Of a stretch of DNA of 64,000 nucleotides, positions 1 through 9,000 are shown in pieces (the stretch's first letter is position 1; each line of letters starts with the position of its first letter). The translations under genes were made by a program, and so were the position numbers. Under the pieces are notes generated by a model. The model searched no databases and was not told the DNA's origin. It was given only the letters and a program-made list of their open reading frames with translations. The DNA comes from Haemophilus sp. HMSC068C11 (GTDB taxonomy: Bacteria > Pseudomonadota > Gammaproteobacteria > Enterobacterales > Pasteurellaceae). Location: assembly GCF_001815355.1 (NCBI RefSeq), contig NZ_KV820375.1:62001-126000 (forward strand), written 5' to 3'.

Positions 1-160
1 AATATAAAATATTGGCATCTTCCCCTGCATGAATTAAGGTCGATTTTGCCGGGTATTTATGTAAATGGCAGTGTGTTAGGAACCAATCCAGAGCAGGATC
101 ACGCTGCTGATCATCGTCCTGCGGCTTTTGTTCTTCTAATAATTCTACATTTTCTGACAT
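1..160 (-). CDS. crp: cAMP receptor protein Crp, 5' end only
   Basis: Minus-strand frame opening with ATG at 158-160 behind an AGGAGC ribosome binding site (163-168) and running off the left edge, so only 53 codons are visible. The translation has a short acidic leader ([11 protein letters not shown]) and then [19 protein letters not shown], which matches the start of the cyclic-nucleotide-binding domain of Haemophilus Crp. Crp is the global cAMP-responsive activator; in Haemophilus it also acts with Sxy at competence (CRP-S) promoters, two of which lie in this window (before radC and pilA). The DNA-binding domain is outside the window. It follows yheU and slmA on the same strand, an order I remember from H. 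influenzae. Confidence 0.9.
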   Translation of the reverse strand, partial: MSENVELLEEQKPQDDDQQRDPALDWFLTHCHLHKYPAKSTLIHAGEDANILY

Positions 161-176
161 ATAAGCTCCTATTGAT

Positions 177-395
177 TTATTTTAGAAATTCCATTTTATC
201 TTTTATATCAATGGATTCATGTAACTCAGACCAAACAATCACTGCACTTCCATTGTGAATCTTGTTTAGTAGGTGTTGTTTTTTTTGTTCTAAAGAAAAT
301 TCATGTGAACCATAATCAGTACCTTCTCTAAGTACCACACTTTCCACAATATTTTCTAAGGTTTCTGTTGGCAATTCTTGCCACGGAATAATCAT
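177..395 (-). CDS. yheU: YheU family (UPF0270) small protein
   Basis: A 72-residue protein starting [20 protein letters not shown], with the family hallmark LREGTDYG (about residues 22-29) and VWSELHES near the C-terminus. Length and motifs match E. coli YheU. A longer frame opens at a TTG at 416, but the ATG at 395 gives the family's normal length and N-terminus. The function of UPF0270 is not established. It lies between slmA (stop 22 bases upstream) and crp, and is probably cotranscribed with slmA. Confidence 0.88.
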   Translation of the reverse strand: MIIPWQELPTETLENIVESVVLREGTDYGSHEFSLEQKKQHLLNKIHNGSAVIVWSELHESIDIKDKMEFLK

Positions 396-416
396 ATATT
401 TATCAACTAAAGTCAA

Positions 417-1070
417 TTAAGCAAAAAGCGGTTCAAGAAAACGCCATTGCTGTTCAAAACTTTGATTAGCACCTAAACGGAAGTTTGTACGAACATAACG
501 CATAAACTGCCCTTCACAAAGGGTTACTAAATGCCCTGCAATAATGCGTTCATCGACGTTAAAACCACGCCCTTCGCGTAATTTTCGCATTTGTAAAATA
601 TTCACAAATTGCATTTCAAGACGATCGAAAAATTGAGCGACACGAGCCTGTAAAAGCGGCTCTTCAAACATCAATGCATGTCCGGTCAAAATACGTGTCA
701 AACCAGGGTTTTTACGCGCAAAGTCGAGGATCATCTGCATAATGTCACGTACACGATTCATCGTATTGGTTTCATTACGAATTGATGTGGTGATACGGCT
801 AAATAAATTCGCTTCAATATTATCGATCAACGCTTCAAACATTTTAGTTTTACTTGGGAAGTAACGATAAAGTGCCGCTTCTGACACCCCTACTTCTTCC
901 GCTAAACGCGCTGTTGTCATACGCTCCATTCCGCGTTCAGAATGCAGCATATGCGTAAGCACCGTCAATACTTGTTGCCGACGTTCTTTCACCGTGCGTT
1001 TTTCGATTTTTGGCGGTTTGATTTCCGCGGCAATCTCATCAACTTCTACCAGAGATAATTGTTCTACCAT
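417..1070 (-). CDS. slmA: Nucleoid occlusion factor SlmA
   Basis: TetR-fold protein of 217 residues. The N-terminal helix-turn-helix lies around residues 50-80 ([20 protein letters not shown], then SKTKMFEAL), followed by an all-helical dimerisation domain. SlmA binds specific chromosomal sites and blocks FtsZ assembly over the unsegregated nucleoid, so septa do not form across DNA. Length is slightly above the E. coli protein (about 198) because of a basic N-terminal extension ([14 protein letters not shown]). The start ATG is 3 bases downstream of the dut stop, implying translational coupling in a coaBC-dut-slmA-yheU run, an order conserved in gammaproteobacteria. No ligand site can be read from sequence. 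Confidence 0.93.
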   Translation of the reverse strand: MVEQLSLVEVDEIAAEIKPPKIEKRTVKERRQQVLTVLTHMLHSERGMERMTTARLAEEVGVSEAALYRYFPSKTKMFEALIDNIEANLFSRITTSIRNETNTMNRVRDIMQMILDFARKNPGLTRILTGHALMFEEPLLQARVAQFFDRLEMQFVNILQMRKLREGRGFNVDERIIAGHLVTLCEGQFMRYVRTNFRLGANQSFEQQWRFLEPLFA

Positions 1071-1073
1071 AGT

Positions 1074-1529
1074 CTATTTTTTACCTGAATGACCAAAACC
1101 GCCCTCACCGCGTTCAGTTTCGGTAAATTCACTAACAATATTGAATTCAGCTTGTACTACTGGTACAAACACTAATTGTGCAATACGATCGCCGACTTCA
1201 ATTTTGAACGGTTCATGGCCACGATTCCATACAGACACCATTAATGGACCTTGGTAATCTGAGTCAATTAAGCCCACTAAGTTACCTAAAACGATACCAT
1301 GTTTATGACCTAAGCCAGAACGAGGCAAAATCACCGCTGCAAGATTTGGATCGGCAATATAAATTGAAAGGCCTGTTGGAATAAGTTTAGTTTCGCCTGG
1401 TTGAATTTCAATGCCCTCTTCAAGCAATGCACGTAAATCCAAACCTGCTGAACCTTCGGTTGCATAGGTTGGTAAAGGAAATTCATTGCCAATACGGCTA
1501 TCTAAAATTTTTACATCAATTTTTTTCAT
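1074..1529 (-). CDS. dut: dUTP diphosphatase
   Basis: Trimeric dUTPase of 151 residues, the normal length. It hydrolyses dUTP to dUMP and pyrophosphate, keeping uracil out of DNA and supplying dUMP to ThyA (also in this window). All five motifs are visible: AGLDLRA (about 28-34), PRSGLG (about 69-74), GLIDSDYQG (about 86-94, with the catalytic Asp), DRIAQLV (about 114) and the C-terminal glycine-rich arm [10 protein letters not shown] (about 139-148), which closes over the substrate. The arm has His where many relatives have Ser or Thr. It sits between coaBC and slmA. An uptake sequence (1565-1573) lies in the 73-base gap before coaBC. Confidence 0.96.
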   Translation of the reverse strand: MKKIDVKILDSRIGNEFPLPTYATEGSAGLDLRALLEEGIEIQPGETKLIPTGLSIYIADPNLAAVILPRSGLGHKHGIVLGNLVGLIDSDYQGPLMVSVWNRGHEPFKIEVGDRIAQLVFVPVVQAEFNIVSEFTETERGEGGFGHSGKK

Positions 1530-1602
1530 GCTTATTTATCCTTTAAAAGAAATCTTAAATACAAAAGTGCGGTCACAAAATACAGCGAATTTTGAACGTA
1601 TT

Positions 1603-2805
1603 TTATTTGTGATAATGTTCAACAATTTCTGTGACTAACACTTCTGCCAATTTATTTTTGTCAGCCAACGGCAACGATTTTTCGCCTGTTTTCCAAAAGA
1701 TCTGCAAGGAATTTTGATCTTGTCCGAATACTTGCCCACCCGATACATCATTGGCACAAATCATATCTAAATTTTTACGTTGAAGTTTGCTCTTCGCATA
1801 TTCAGCAACATTTTGTGTTTCAGCTGCAAAGCCCACAACAAATGGACGATTTTTTTCTAAACTTGCCACACTTGCGATAATGTCTGGATTCTTCACCAAT
1901 TTAAGGGAAAGCTCATCGTTATCATTGGTTTTCTTAATTTTTTGCTCGGCAACTTCCGCAACTCGATAATCAGCTACTGCGGCACAGCCAATAAAAATAC
2001 GATTTTTGACCGCACTTTCAAGGGAGGCTTGCCACATTTCATGGGCGGTTGTCACATCAATACGATGAACATTTTTCGGCGTAGCCAAATTAACAGGTCC
2101 CGCAATTAAGGTGACATTTGCCCCACGTTTTGCAAAGGCCTCGGCAATCGCAAAGCCCATTTTGCCCGAGCTGTGATTAGAAATATAACGAACAGGATCG
2201 ATAGCTTCACGTGTCGGTCCTGCTGTAATAGCGACACTTAAATCAGCTAAATCTTGGTAAACAGCAAAAAGTGATTGAAGCGATTCAAAAATTTCAGCAG
2301 GTTCAGACATTCTCCCTGCGCCCACATCGCCACAAGCTTGAAAACCACTATTTGGTCCAACAAAATTAACACCTCGCGCAGAAAGGGCGGTTAAATTTTG
2401 TTGTGTAATAGCCTGACGGTACATTTGCTGATTCATAGCCGGTGCGAGCAAAATAGGCGCACTTGTCGCAAGACAAATCGTGCTAAGTAAATCATTTGCC
2501 ATTCCAACAGTTAAACGCGCAATAAAATCGGCACTAGCTGGTGCAATCACAATCGCATCAGCCCATTTGGCCAGCTCAATATGCCCCATGGCTAATTCGG
2601 CTTGAGGATCAAGTAAAGATTGAGAAACCGCATTGCCTGAAATGGCTTGTAACGTTAAAGGGGTGACAAATTCAGCGGCAGCAGGTGTTAAAGCGACTCG
2701 AACTTCTGCGTTAGATTTGCGTAATAAACGAATAAACTCAATGGTTTTATAGGCGGCTATGCCCCCTGTAATCCCGACAACAATACGCTTTCCGCTCAAG
2801 CTCAT
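1603..2805 (-). CDS. coaBC: Bifunctional phosphopantothenoylcysteine decarboxylase / phosphopantothenate-cysteine ligase
   Basis: Coenzyme A biosynthesis fusion of 400 residues, the usual length. The N-terminal CoaC flavoprotein half decarboxylates phosphopantothenoylcysteine: [13 protein letters not shown]-binding start (residues 11-20), catalytic His75 in MGHIELA, PAMN (122-125) and the substrate-flap Cys158 in [10 protein letters not shown]. The CoaB half from about residue 187 opens with [18 protein letters not shown] and uses CTP to couple cysteine to phosphopantothenate. The window also carries coaE, the last CoA step. The gene is divergent from radC across a 200-base gap. An uptake sequence lies inside the gene (2009-2017). 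Confidence 0.96.
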   Translation of the reverse strand: MSLSGKRIVVGITGGIAAYKTIEFIRLLRKSNAEVRVALTPAAAEFVTPLTLQAISGNAVSQSLLDPQAELAMGHIELAKWADAIVIAPASADFIARLTVGMANDLLSTICLATSAPILLAPAMNQQMYRQAITQQNLTALSARGVNFVGPNSGFQACGDVGAGRMSEPAEIFESLQSLFAVYQDLADLSVAITAGPTREAIDPVRYISNHSSGKMGFAIAEAFAKRGANVTLIAGPVNLATPKNVHRIDVTTAHEMWQASLESAVKNRIFIGCAAVADYRVAEVAEQKIKKTNDNDELSLKLVKNPDIIASVASLEKNRPFVVGFAAETQNVAEYAKSKLQRKNLDMICANDVSGGQVFGQDQNSLQIFWKTGEKSLPLADKNKLAEVLVTEIVEHYHK

Positions 2806-2911
2806 TTGCTACTCCGCTACGACTTAATAGAATGGATATGTTTTGTGTGTTAGTACTTAACAACTTAAGATCGCCTATTTTACTTCAAATTTCACCAATA
2901 AAAAATTTTAT

Positions 2912-2933
2912 TTTTGCGATCGCTATACCAAAA
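2912..2933 (+). promoter_or_regulatory. Candidate CRP-S (Sxy-dependent) competence site upstream of radC
   Basis: A 22-base element. Its left half TTTTGCGATC (2912-2921) is identical to the CRP-S half-site known from Haemophilus competence promoters. The right half is degenerate (ATACCAAAA where GATCGCAAAA is ideal). Its centre lies about 83 bases before the radC ATG. CRP-S sites need both Crp and Sxy (TfoX); radC is, as I recall, a member of the H. influenzae competence regulon. Activity is inferred. Confidence 0.7.
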
Positions 2934-3005
2934 ACAAAACTGATTTCTCGCAAAGATTGAAAACATCATGAAAATTGACCGCACTTTTTCTTTTCATTAA
3001 TTAAT

Positions 3006-3671
3006 ATGCAGACAAACTCTTCTTTAATGCCTCGTGAAAAACTGTTGAAATATGGCGTTGAAGCCCTAGAGGATCACGAACTACTCGCTATTTTCTTACG
3101 TACAGGGATTAAAGGCTGCCCTGTCATGGAATTATCACATAGCGTGCTGCAACATTTTGGATCCCTTCGAGCCTTATTAAGTGCTGATAAAGAAGCCTTT
3201 TGCAAAGTAAAAGGATTAGGCATTACGCAGTTTATTCAACTACAAGCCACCACAGAAATGACCAAACGCTATCTCAAACAAGAATTACTGATAGAGCATG
3301 TATTTAGCGACACATCTACGGTAAAGCTTTATCTTCAAGCGGAGCTTCATCACGAAGAACGTGAAATTTTCATGGTGTTATTTCTAGATAATCAACATCG
3401 TTTGATTAAAAAAGAGCGGTTATTTTTAGGCACAATTAATGTAACGAATGTTTATCCACGAGAAATCATCAAAGAAAGCCTTTACTGCAATGCAGCCGCC
3501 TTAATTTTGGCTCACAACCACCCTTCTGGCCTAGCAGAACCTAGCTATTCCGACAAAATGATCACACAAAAAATTATTGAAGCTGCTGAGTTAATGGACA
3601 TTCGTATTTTGGATCATTTTATTGTCGGCAAAGGGACTTGTTATTCTTTTGCAGAACATAATCTGTTATAG
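3006..3671 (+). CDS. radC: RadC family protein (JAB/MPN domain)
   Basis: A 221-residue protein with N-terminal helix-hairpin-helix-like region (KVKGLGITQF, about 67-76) and a C-terminal JAB1/MPN metalloprotease-fold domain. The metal-binding pattern H-x-H-x7-S-x2-D is complete: His170, His172, Ser180 and Asp183 in AHNHPSGLAEPSYSD. The RadC name comes from an old repair assignment now doubted; its biochemical role is unknown. The family is induced with competence in Haemophilus, and a CRP-S-like element stands upstream (2912-2933) along with an uptake sequence (2978-2986). The ATG at 3006 has little visible Shine-Dalgarno. It is followed by the separately promoted rpmB-rpmG. Confidence 0.93.
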   Translation: MQTNSSLMPREKLLKYGVEALEDHELLAIFLRTGIKGCPVMELSHSVLQHFGSLRALLSADKEAFCKVKGLGITQFIQLQATTEMTKRYLKQELLIEHVFSDTSTVKLYLQAELHHEEREIFMVLFLDNQHRLIKKERLFLGTINVTNVYPREIIKESLYCNAAALILAHNHPSGLAEPSYSDKMITQKIIEAAELMDIRILDHFIVGKGTCYSFAEHNLL

Positions 3672-3738
3672 TTTTAGGGAATTTGATGATTTTTTTATCG
3701 TTCATTTCCATTTAAAGACGGAAAAATCGCTTTTGGAC

Positions 3739-3767
3739 TTGAGAAATGAAAATAAAGTCAGTATAAT
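3739..3767 (+). promoter_or_regulatory. Strong sigma-70 promoter for rpmB-rpmG
   Basis: TTGAGA (3739-3744), a 17-base spacer and a perfect TATAAT (3762-3767). Transcription would start near 3773, giving an untranslated leader of about 117 bases ahead of the rpmB ATG at 3890. This is the best consensus promoter I found in the window and fits a ribosomal-protein operon. Confidence 0.85.
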
Positions 3768-3772
3768 TTGCG

Positions 3773-3889
3773 ACCTTTAATATAGTAAGTGGGTCGGATA
3801 CTGCGACCTGACGAGGAAGCAAGCTTAGTTTTAAGCTTCATTATCCGAACCATAAGCTCGAGCTTATATTTAAATTATTGGAGATTATT
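3773..3889 (+). promoter_or_regulatory. Structured 5' leader of rpmB
   Basis: The leader holds several overlapping complementary segments. GGTCG (3792-3796) can pair with nearby CGACC (3804-3808), or GGTCGGATA (3792-3800) can pair with distal TATCCGAACC (3842-3851), but not both. The distal pairing encloses a 7-bp hairpin, AAGCTTA (3821-3827) with TAAGCTT (3832-3838). A perfect 16-base palindrome follows (3852-3867, ATAAGCTC/GAGCTTAT) just upstream of the GGAG ribosome binding site (3880-3883). This looks like a regulated leader, possibly bound by L28 or L33; that role is inference. Confidence 0.5.
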
Positions 3890-4126
3890 ATGTCTAGAGT
3901 TTGTCAAGTAACAGGCAAGCGTCCAGCTGTGGGTAACAACCGCTCACACGCGTTGAATGCGACACGTCGTCGTTTTCTTCCAAACCTTCACACTCACCGT
4001 TTCTGGGTTGAAAGTGAAAACCGTTTCGTGACCTTACGTTTAACTGCGAAAGGTATGCGTATTATCGATAAAAAAGGCATTGATGCAGTGTTAGCTGAAA
4101 TCCGTGCTCGTGGCGAAAAAATCTAA
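3890..4126 (+). CDS. rpmB: 50S ribosomal protein L28
   Basis: A 78-residue basic protein starting [20 protein letters not shown], the bacterial L28 signature, with [20 protein letters not shown] in the middle. Length equals E. coli L28. The start is the ATG at 3890 behind GGAG; an in-frame upstream ATG at 3878 would add four residues and overlap the ribosome binding site, so I reject it. It is first in the rpmB-rpmG operon, 11 bases before rpmG. Confidence 0.98.
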
Positions 4127-4137
4127 GGAGCTAAAAC

Positions 4138-4308
4138 ATGGCAGCTAAAGGCGCTCGTGAGAAAATCCGTTTAGTTTCTACAGCAGAGACTGGTCACTTC
4201 TACACAACTGATAAAAACAAACGTAATATGCCTGAAAAAATGGAAATCAAAAAATTTGATCCAGTAGTGCGTAAACACGTTATCTATAAAGAAGCAAAAA
4301 TCAAATAA
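4138..4308 (+). CDS. rpmG: 50S ribosomal protein L33
   Basis: A 56-residue basic protein, [19 protein letters not shown] at the start and [12 protein letters not shown] at the end. It has no cysteines, so it is the zinc-free (C-minus) form of L33, as in most Gammaproteobacteria. AAGGAG lies a few bases before the ATG. It is translated 11 bases after rpmB and followed by a rho-independent terminator. Confidence 0.97.
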
Positions 4309-4321
4309 TTTTGCTGATTTG

Positions 4322-4352
4322 AAAAAAGCCCGACATTGTTCGGGTTTTTTTA
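4322..4352 (+). terminator. Rho-independent terminator after rpmG
   Basis: Stem CCCGA/TCGGG within an A-rich/U-rich extension (AAAAAAGCCCGA ... TCGGGTTTTTTT), 14 bases after the rpmG stop. It separates rpmBG from mutM, which starts at 4381. Confidence 0.85.
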
Positions 4353-4380
4353 TACCACAAATTCATTACCGAGATTATCT

Positions 4381-5196
4381 ATGCCTGAACTTCCTGAAGT
4401 CGAAACTGCCCTGCGTGGTGTCAGCCCTTATTTGAAAGGTTTTACCATTGAAAAAATTGTAGTGCGCCAACCACAATTACGCTGGGTTGTCTCTCCTGAA
4501 TTAACAACGCTCAAAAACGTCAAAATTTTAGATACTTCTCGCCGTGCGAAATACCTCATTATTCATACTGAAAAAGGTTATATCATTGGTCATTTAGGCA
4601 TGTCTGGCTCTGTTCGAATTGTGCCGCACGATAGCCCCATTGATAAACACGATCACCTTGATATTGTAATGAATAATGGCAAATTACTGCGTTATAACGA
4701 CCCGAGACGCTTCGGTGCATGGTTATGGACGGAAAGCTTAGGTGACTTTCATCTTTTTCTAAAACTTGGTCCAGAACCACTTTCTGATGAATTTAATGCG
4801 GAATACCTTTTTAAAAAATCACGCAAGAAATCGACCGCACTTAAAACCTTTTTAATGGATAATGCTGTCGTCGTAGGTGTAGGAAATATTTATGCCAATG
4901 AAACACTCTTTTTATGTGGTTTACATCCAATGAAATTAGCCGAAAATCTCACGCGGAACCAATGTGCCTTACTCGTTGAAACGATTAAAAACGTATTAGC
5001 GAAAGCCATTACACAAGGTGGAACAACATTAAAAGATTTCTTACAACCCGATGGTCGCCCTGGTTATTTTGCGCAGGAATTGTTAGTTTATGGAAACAAA
5101 GATAAGCCTTGTCCTAAATGTGGCACTAAGATTGAAAGCATGATTATTGGGCAACGCAATAGCTTTTATTGCCCTCATTGTCAGAAAAAGAAATAG
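4381..5196 (+). CDS. mutM: Formamidopyrimidine-DNA glycosylase (Fpg)
   Basis: A 271-residue base-excision repair enzyme that removes 8-oxoguanine and ring-opened purines and nicks the site by beta/delta elimination. The mature N-terminus PELPEVE supplies the catalytic Pro and Glu, which fixes the start at the ATG at 4381 rather than the upstream in-frame ATG at 4336 (that one lies in the rpmG terminator). Further marks are HLGMSGSVR (about 74-82), the helix-two-turn-helix segment [12 protein letters not shown], and the C-terminal zinc finger CPKC-x16-CPHC. An uptake sequence (4834-4842) lies inside. The stop codon is part of a terminator hairpin shared with the convergent gene. Confidence 0.97.
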   Translation: MPELPEVETALRGVSPYLKGFTIEKIVVRQPQLRWVVSPELTTLKNVKILDTSRRAKYLIIHTEKGYIIGHLGMSGSVRIVPHDSPIDKHDHLDIVMNNGKLLRYNDPRRFGAWLWTESLGDFHLFLKLGPEPLSDEFNAEYLFKKSRKKSTALKTFLMDNAVVVGVGNIYANETLFLCGLHPMKLAENLTRNQCALLVETIKNVLAKAITQGGTTLKDFLQPDGRPGYFAQELLVYGNKDKPCPKCGTKIESMIIGQRNSFYCPHCQKKK

Positions 5197-5219
5197 GCGT
5201 TATACACGCCTATTTTTTA
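5192..5219. terminator. Bidirectional terminator between mutM and the YqgA-like gene
   Basis: Perfect 9-bp stem AATAGGCGT (5192-5200) / ACGCCTATT (5206-5214), loop of 5, followed by a T-run. The mutM stop codon is in the left arm, and the convergent gene ends at 5217, so one hairpin can serve both strands. Confidence 0.8.
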
Positions 5220-5936
5220 GAAAAAGGTACTCCAGAAATGAGAAATCGGCATAGCGAGGAAAAGAGCCGGCAGCATATTTGCCACATGGAACATTTGGAT
5301 ATTACAAATGCGAAAGCCCGCCGCTATCATTAGCATACCGCCTACCGCAGCAAAATCACCTCGCATTTCAGGTGTCACAAAAGGCATAATAAACACCGCA
5401 GAATAAGCTAAAATCACTTGAACCAATGTTTGTGGCACAAAAATACTTGCCACAGAAATGCCAAGAGATGTAGCAAAGATCATCGCGGTGAAAAAATCTA
5501 AAAAGGATTTCACAATGAGGATATCAAAATTACCACTCATCCCCTCATTCATCGCCCCGAAAATCCCCGTTCCACTAAATGAAAATAAAACTACAATCGC
5601 TACAAATTTAGATAAGAACTCTTCTTGGCTATTCATGCTACTTGGCTTATCAGGGAACATTTTTTCAACAAGGCCTTTGGCTGATGATGCCAGTTTATTG
5701 ATCCCCTGTTCCAATAAAAGCAACTCGCCAATTATCGTCCCTAATAACAGCGATAAAATCATTGCCGGCATATTGGTAGTTTTCGCCACCATCACAATAC
5801 CCATACCCATGGAACACAAACCAAAGATTAAGGTTAAATTAGTGCGTAAACGCTCTGGAATGCGCCCACCGAGCACCGCACCGATAACTGCACCACTGAT
5901 AATCGCTAGTGCGTTGATATAAGGTCCGATAATCAT
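5217..5936 (-). CDS. yqgA: DUF554 membrane protein, YqgA-like
   Basis: A 239-residue integral membrane protein with roughly seven hydrophobic segments. It begins MIIGPYINALAIISGAVIGA and carries the family features ERLRTNLTLIFGLCSMGMGI, SGTGIFGAMNEGMSG and KSFLDFFTAMIFA. It aligns by eye over its whole length with E. coli YqgA. The substrate and function of DUF554 proteins are unknown; a transporter role is often assumed. It stands alone between two terminators, with an uptake sequence (5989-5997) on its upstream side. Confidence 0.85.
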   Translation of the reverse strand: MIIGPYINALAIISGAVIGAVLGGRIPERLRTNLTLIFGLCSMGMGIVMVAKTTNMPAMILSLLLGTIIGELLLLEQGINKLASSAKGLVEKMFPDKPSSMNSQEEFLSKFVAIVVLFSFSGTGIFGAMNEGMSGNFDILIVKSFLDFFTAMIFATSLGISVASIFVPQTLVQVILAYSAVFIMPFVTPEMRGDFAAVGGMLMIAAGFRICNIQMFHVANMLPALFLAMPISHFWSTFF

Positions 5937-6007
5937 ATTCTTCTCCGAGTTGACTCACCCTATTATACGAAAAACGCGATGAAAATCGACCGCACTTTTG
6001 GCAATAA

Positions 6008-6033
6008 AAAAGGCATGGTTTCCCATGCCTTTT
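6008..6033 (-). terminator. Terminator of the autotransporter gene
   Basis: Perfect 11-bp stem AAAAGGCATGG (6008-6018) / CCATGCCTTTT (6023-6033) with a TTTC loop, about 17 bases after the adhesin stop codon. On the minus strand it is followed by a T-rich run. Confidence 0.85.
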
Positions 6034-6049
6034 ATTTATTAACAATAAA

Positions 6050-9000
6050 TTACCAGTGGTAACCTGCACCAACTGCTACACCCACTTTACCTTGTGTATC
6101 GCTAGTACCTGCTAAACGAATAATGATTTTACCATTATCTGAAATACGTGACATACCTAATGCCACTGCATTTTGACCTTGATAATTACCCGCTGCCACA
6201 GACACCATGCTCTTACCTGGAATGTAAGCTTGTGGTAATTGAGACGCTGCTAACGCGCTTGCTGTACCTGCATTTACACGTTTACCTAACTTGTTCACTT
6301 GACCATTTAACTTATTGATCTTGTTATTCATGTCAGCTTTTACTTCGTGTAATTGGCTGCCGTTTACCGCATCAGTACTGTCTGCTGCAATGCGCCCTGG
6401 TGCAACATTGGTAATTTGTTTATTACCTGCATCAATACCATTTTTAGTCATGCTTGGACCATTTTTAATGGTTACGCCATTGCCATCAATCACAGTATCA
6501 CCCGCAGTGAATTTGTTTGCAGTTACACTTTCCACTTTAAGGTTTTTCTTGATACCTACACGAAGATTACCGCTCTTATCAATGTTTGTCATCACATTAT
6601 CGCCACCATCAAACTCACTCCAGTTTGTGTTGCTATCTGCGCCTTTCACATTGATTTGGCTATTTAATTTCGCACCGTAAACATCACCTACGTTTGCGCC
6701 AAATTTTAAGCCATCGCTTAATGTTGCGATAGTTTCACCACCAAAGTTCATACGATTTGGTGTTTTACCATCAAGATTTGGTGCTGCATCTTTACCACTT
6801 ACTACTGTAATTGGCGTTGAGTTATCACCTTCACCAAGATTAATTGTTGTGGTATTAACCGTTGTGGCATTCACCGCTCCGGCTTCTAAATCTTTCGTAG
6901 TAGAGATAGTGAAATTCATGCCATCTTGCTTAATTTTGATATTTTGTCCTGCGATATAAGTCACGGTATTACCTGGGCTTACCTTTTGAACAGTTTCACC
7001 TTCAGCTTCACCACCGTCTTTATTCACAGTGACATTCCAACCAGAATTATTGATTGCATTTGCAACTGTGGTTGCATTCACCAATTTAGAGCCATCTACA
7101 GGTGTATCAATTTTTCCTGTTGTATTAGGTTTTAAATCAGTGGTCGCTACAGCATTATAAAGTTGGCTACCGTTTATTGCATCTTTGCTATCTTTAGATA
7201 CATCGCCATCTCCAACATTGCTAATTTTCTTACCTGCAGCGTCAATACCTGATTTGGTTATACTTGGCCCACCAGCAATAGTTAATCCATCAGTATTAAT
7301 GGTTGTATCGCCAGCTTTTACGCTATCAACTTTGATATCCTTAGCTAATTTAATTTCTAACTTATCAGTGCCATCTGCTACCACACCAATGTTACCATCG
7401 GAAAGTTTAGTCGTGTCCGTTTCACCACCAACTAGGTTAACTGTTTCACCTAATTTACGCTCTACATTGTTTCCAGTATCACCAGCAAAAGTAAGTGGAC
7501 TAAATGCTTGTTTCGCAGTTTGATTAATCGCCTCATTAACGTTATTTACTACGTTACCATCTACTTTAATTGGTGCGTTAGTCACGGTAACATCACCTGC
7601 TTTCAAACCATCTTTATCAATTTTGGTATCGCCCGCAGTGACACTATCAACCTTGATATCTTTCGATAAAGCAATCTTAACTTTACCTTCTTCAACCTTG
7701 GTGCTGATATTTTTATCTGCGCCAACAACCTCAACCGTTTCACCTAATGGTTTCTTCACAGAATTACCATCTTGAGCAGTTAATCCAAAGCCTTTTGTGG
7801 TGAGGTTATTAATTGTTTGATAAAGTTGGCTACCGTTTACTGCATCTTGTGATGTTTCATTTACATCACCTGCTGCTACGTTGCTAATTTTCTTGCCAGC
7901 AGCATCAATACCAGATTTTGTTACACTTGGACCATCTTTAATATTCAAGCCATCTGTATTTAAAACAGTATCACCAACTGTTACATTACCTGCAGCATTA
8001 ACATTAGTAACATTAATCGTTTCATTTAAATTAAACGTCACATTATCATCTGCTGCATTTTTGGTAATTTTAATATTGCCATCGGTGTTATTCAAATCAA
8101 CCGTTTCACCAGGTGCTACATTACTACTATTTTCTCCATTAGCAGTTAAATTCCAGCCTTTATTAGCTACTTTTTCCACATCTTTTAATTGTGAAAAATT
8201 CACAGCATCTTTGTCATCGGTACCCGCTTCAACATTAGTAATTTTATTACCCGCAGCATCAATGCCAGATTTAGTAACACTTGGTCCACCGACAATTTTT
8301 AAACCATCAGTATTAATGGTTGTATCACCAGCTTTTACGCTATCAACTTTGATATCCTTAGCTAATTTGATTTCTAACTTATCAGTACCATCTGCCACTA
8401 CGCCAATGTTACCATCAGAAAGTTTAGTCTCATCAGTTACACCACCAACTAAGTTAACTTTTTCACCTAATTTACGCTCTACATCCTTTCCTGCATCACC
8501 AGCAAAGGTTAATGGCATGTTACGTACGTTATTAATTGCGCTAGTCACGTCGCCTGCAGTTGCTAGATTGCTTGGATTCGCTGCAGTTGCATTGCCTTCT
8601 GCATCAGTAGTGATAGTTGTTGTGTTGACATCAAATTTCACAATTGTGCCATTATCCGCATCAGTTACATTTACAGTGGTTAAATTACCATCTTTAAAGT
8701 TCACAAAACCATTGTTATTGATACGTGATTTAGAAGTACCATTTTGTTGTACGTTAAAGCCACTATAAGTTAATACGGTATAAAGCTGTGAACCATTAAT
8801 TGCATCAGTTGAATTAGCAGTAACACGACCTGCACCAACATTTTGAATTTGACGTTCAAAACCTTCTTTACCGACAGAAACAGCACCAAGCGAATTATTA
8901 GCTAGACCTGCTTTAAACTGTTTATTTTCACTCACGCCATTATCATTTTTGAAAGCGGCTTCATGGGCGGTTTCACCGAAAACATTGCCACCTGCAACGC

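Noticed and set aside
7881-8768. A 295-codon open frame on the plus strand inside the adhesin gene, plus smaller ones at 7185-7523 and 6315-6680
   Set aside because: These are antisense shadows of the repetitive, low-complexity adhesin. They lack ribosome sites and have a hydrophobic Ser/Thr/Val/Leu-rich composition set by the opposite strand. The adhesin has complete signal, neck and anchor features.
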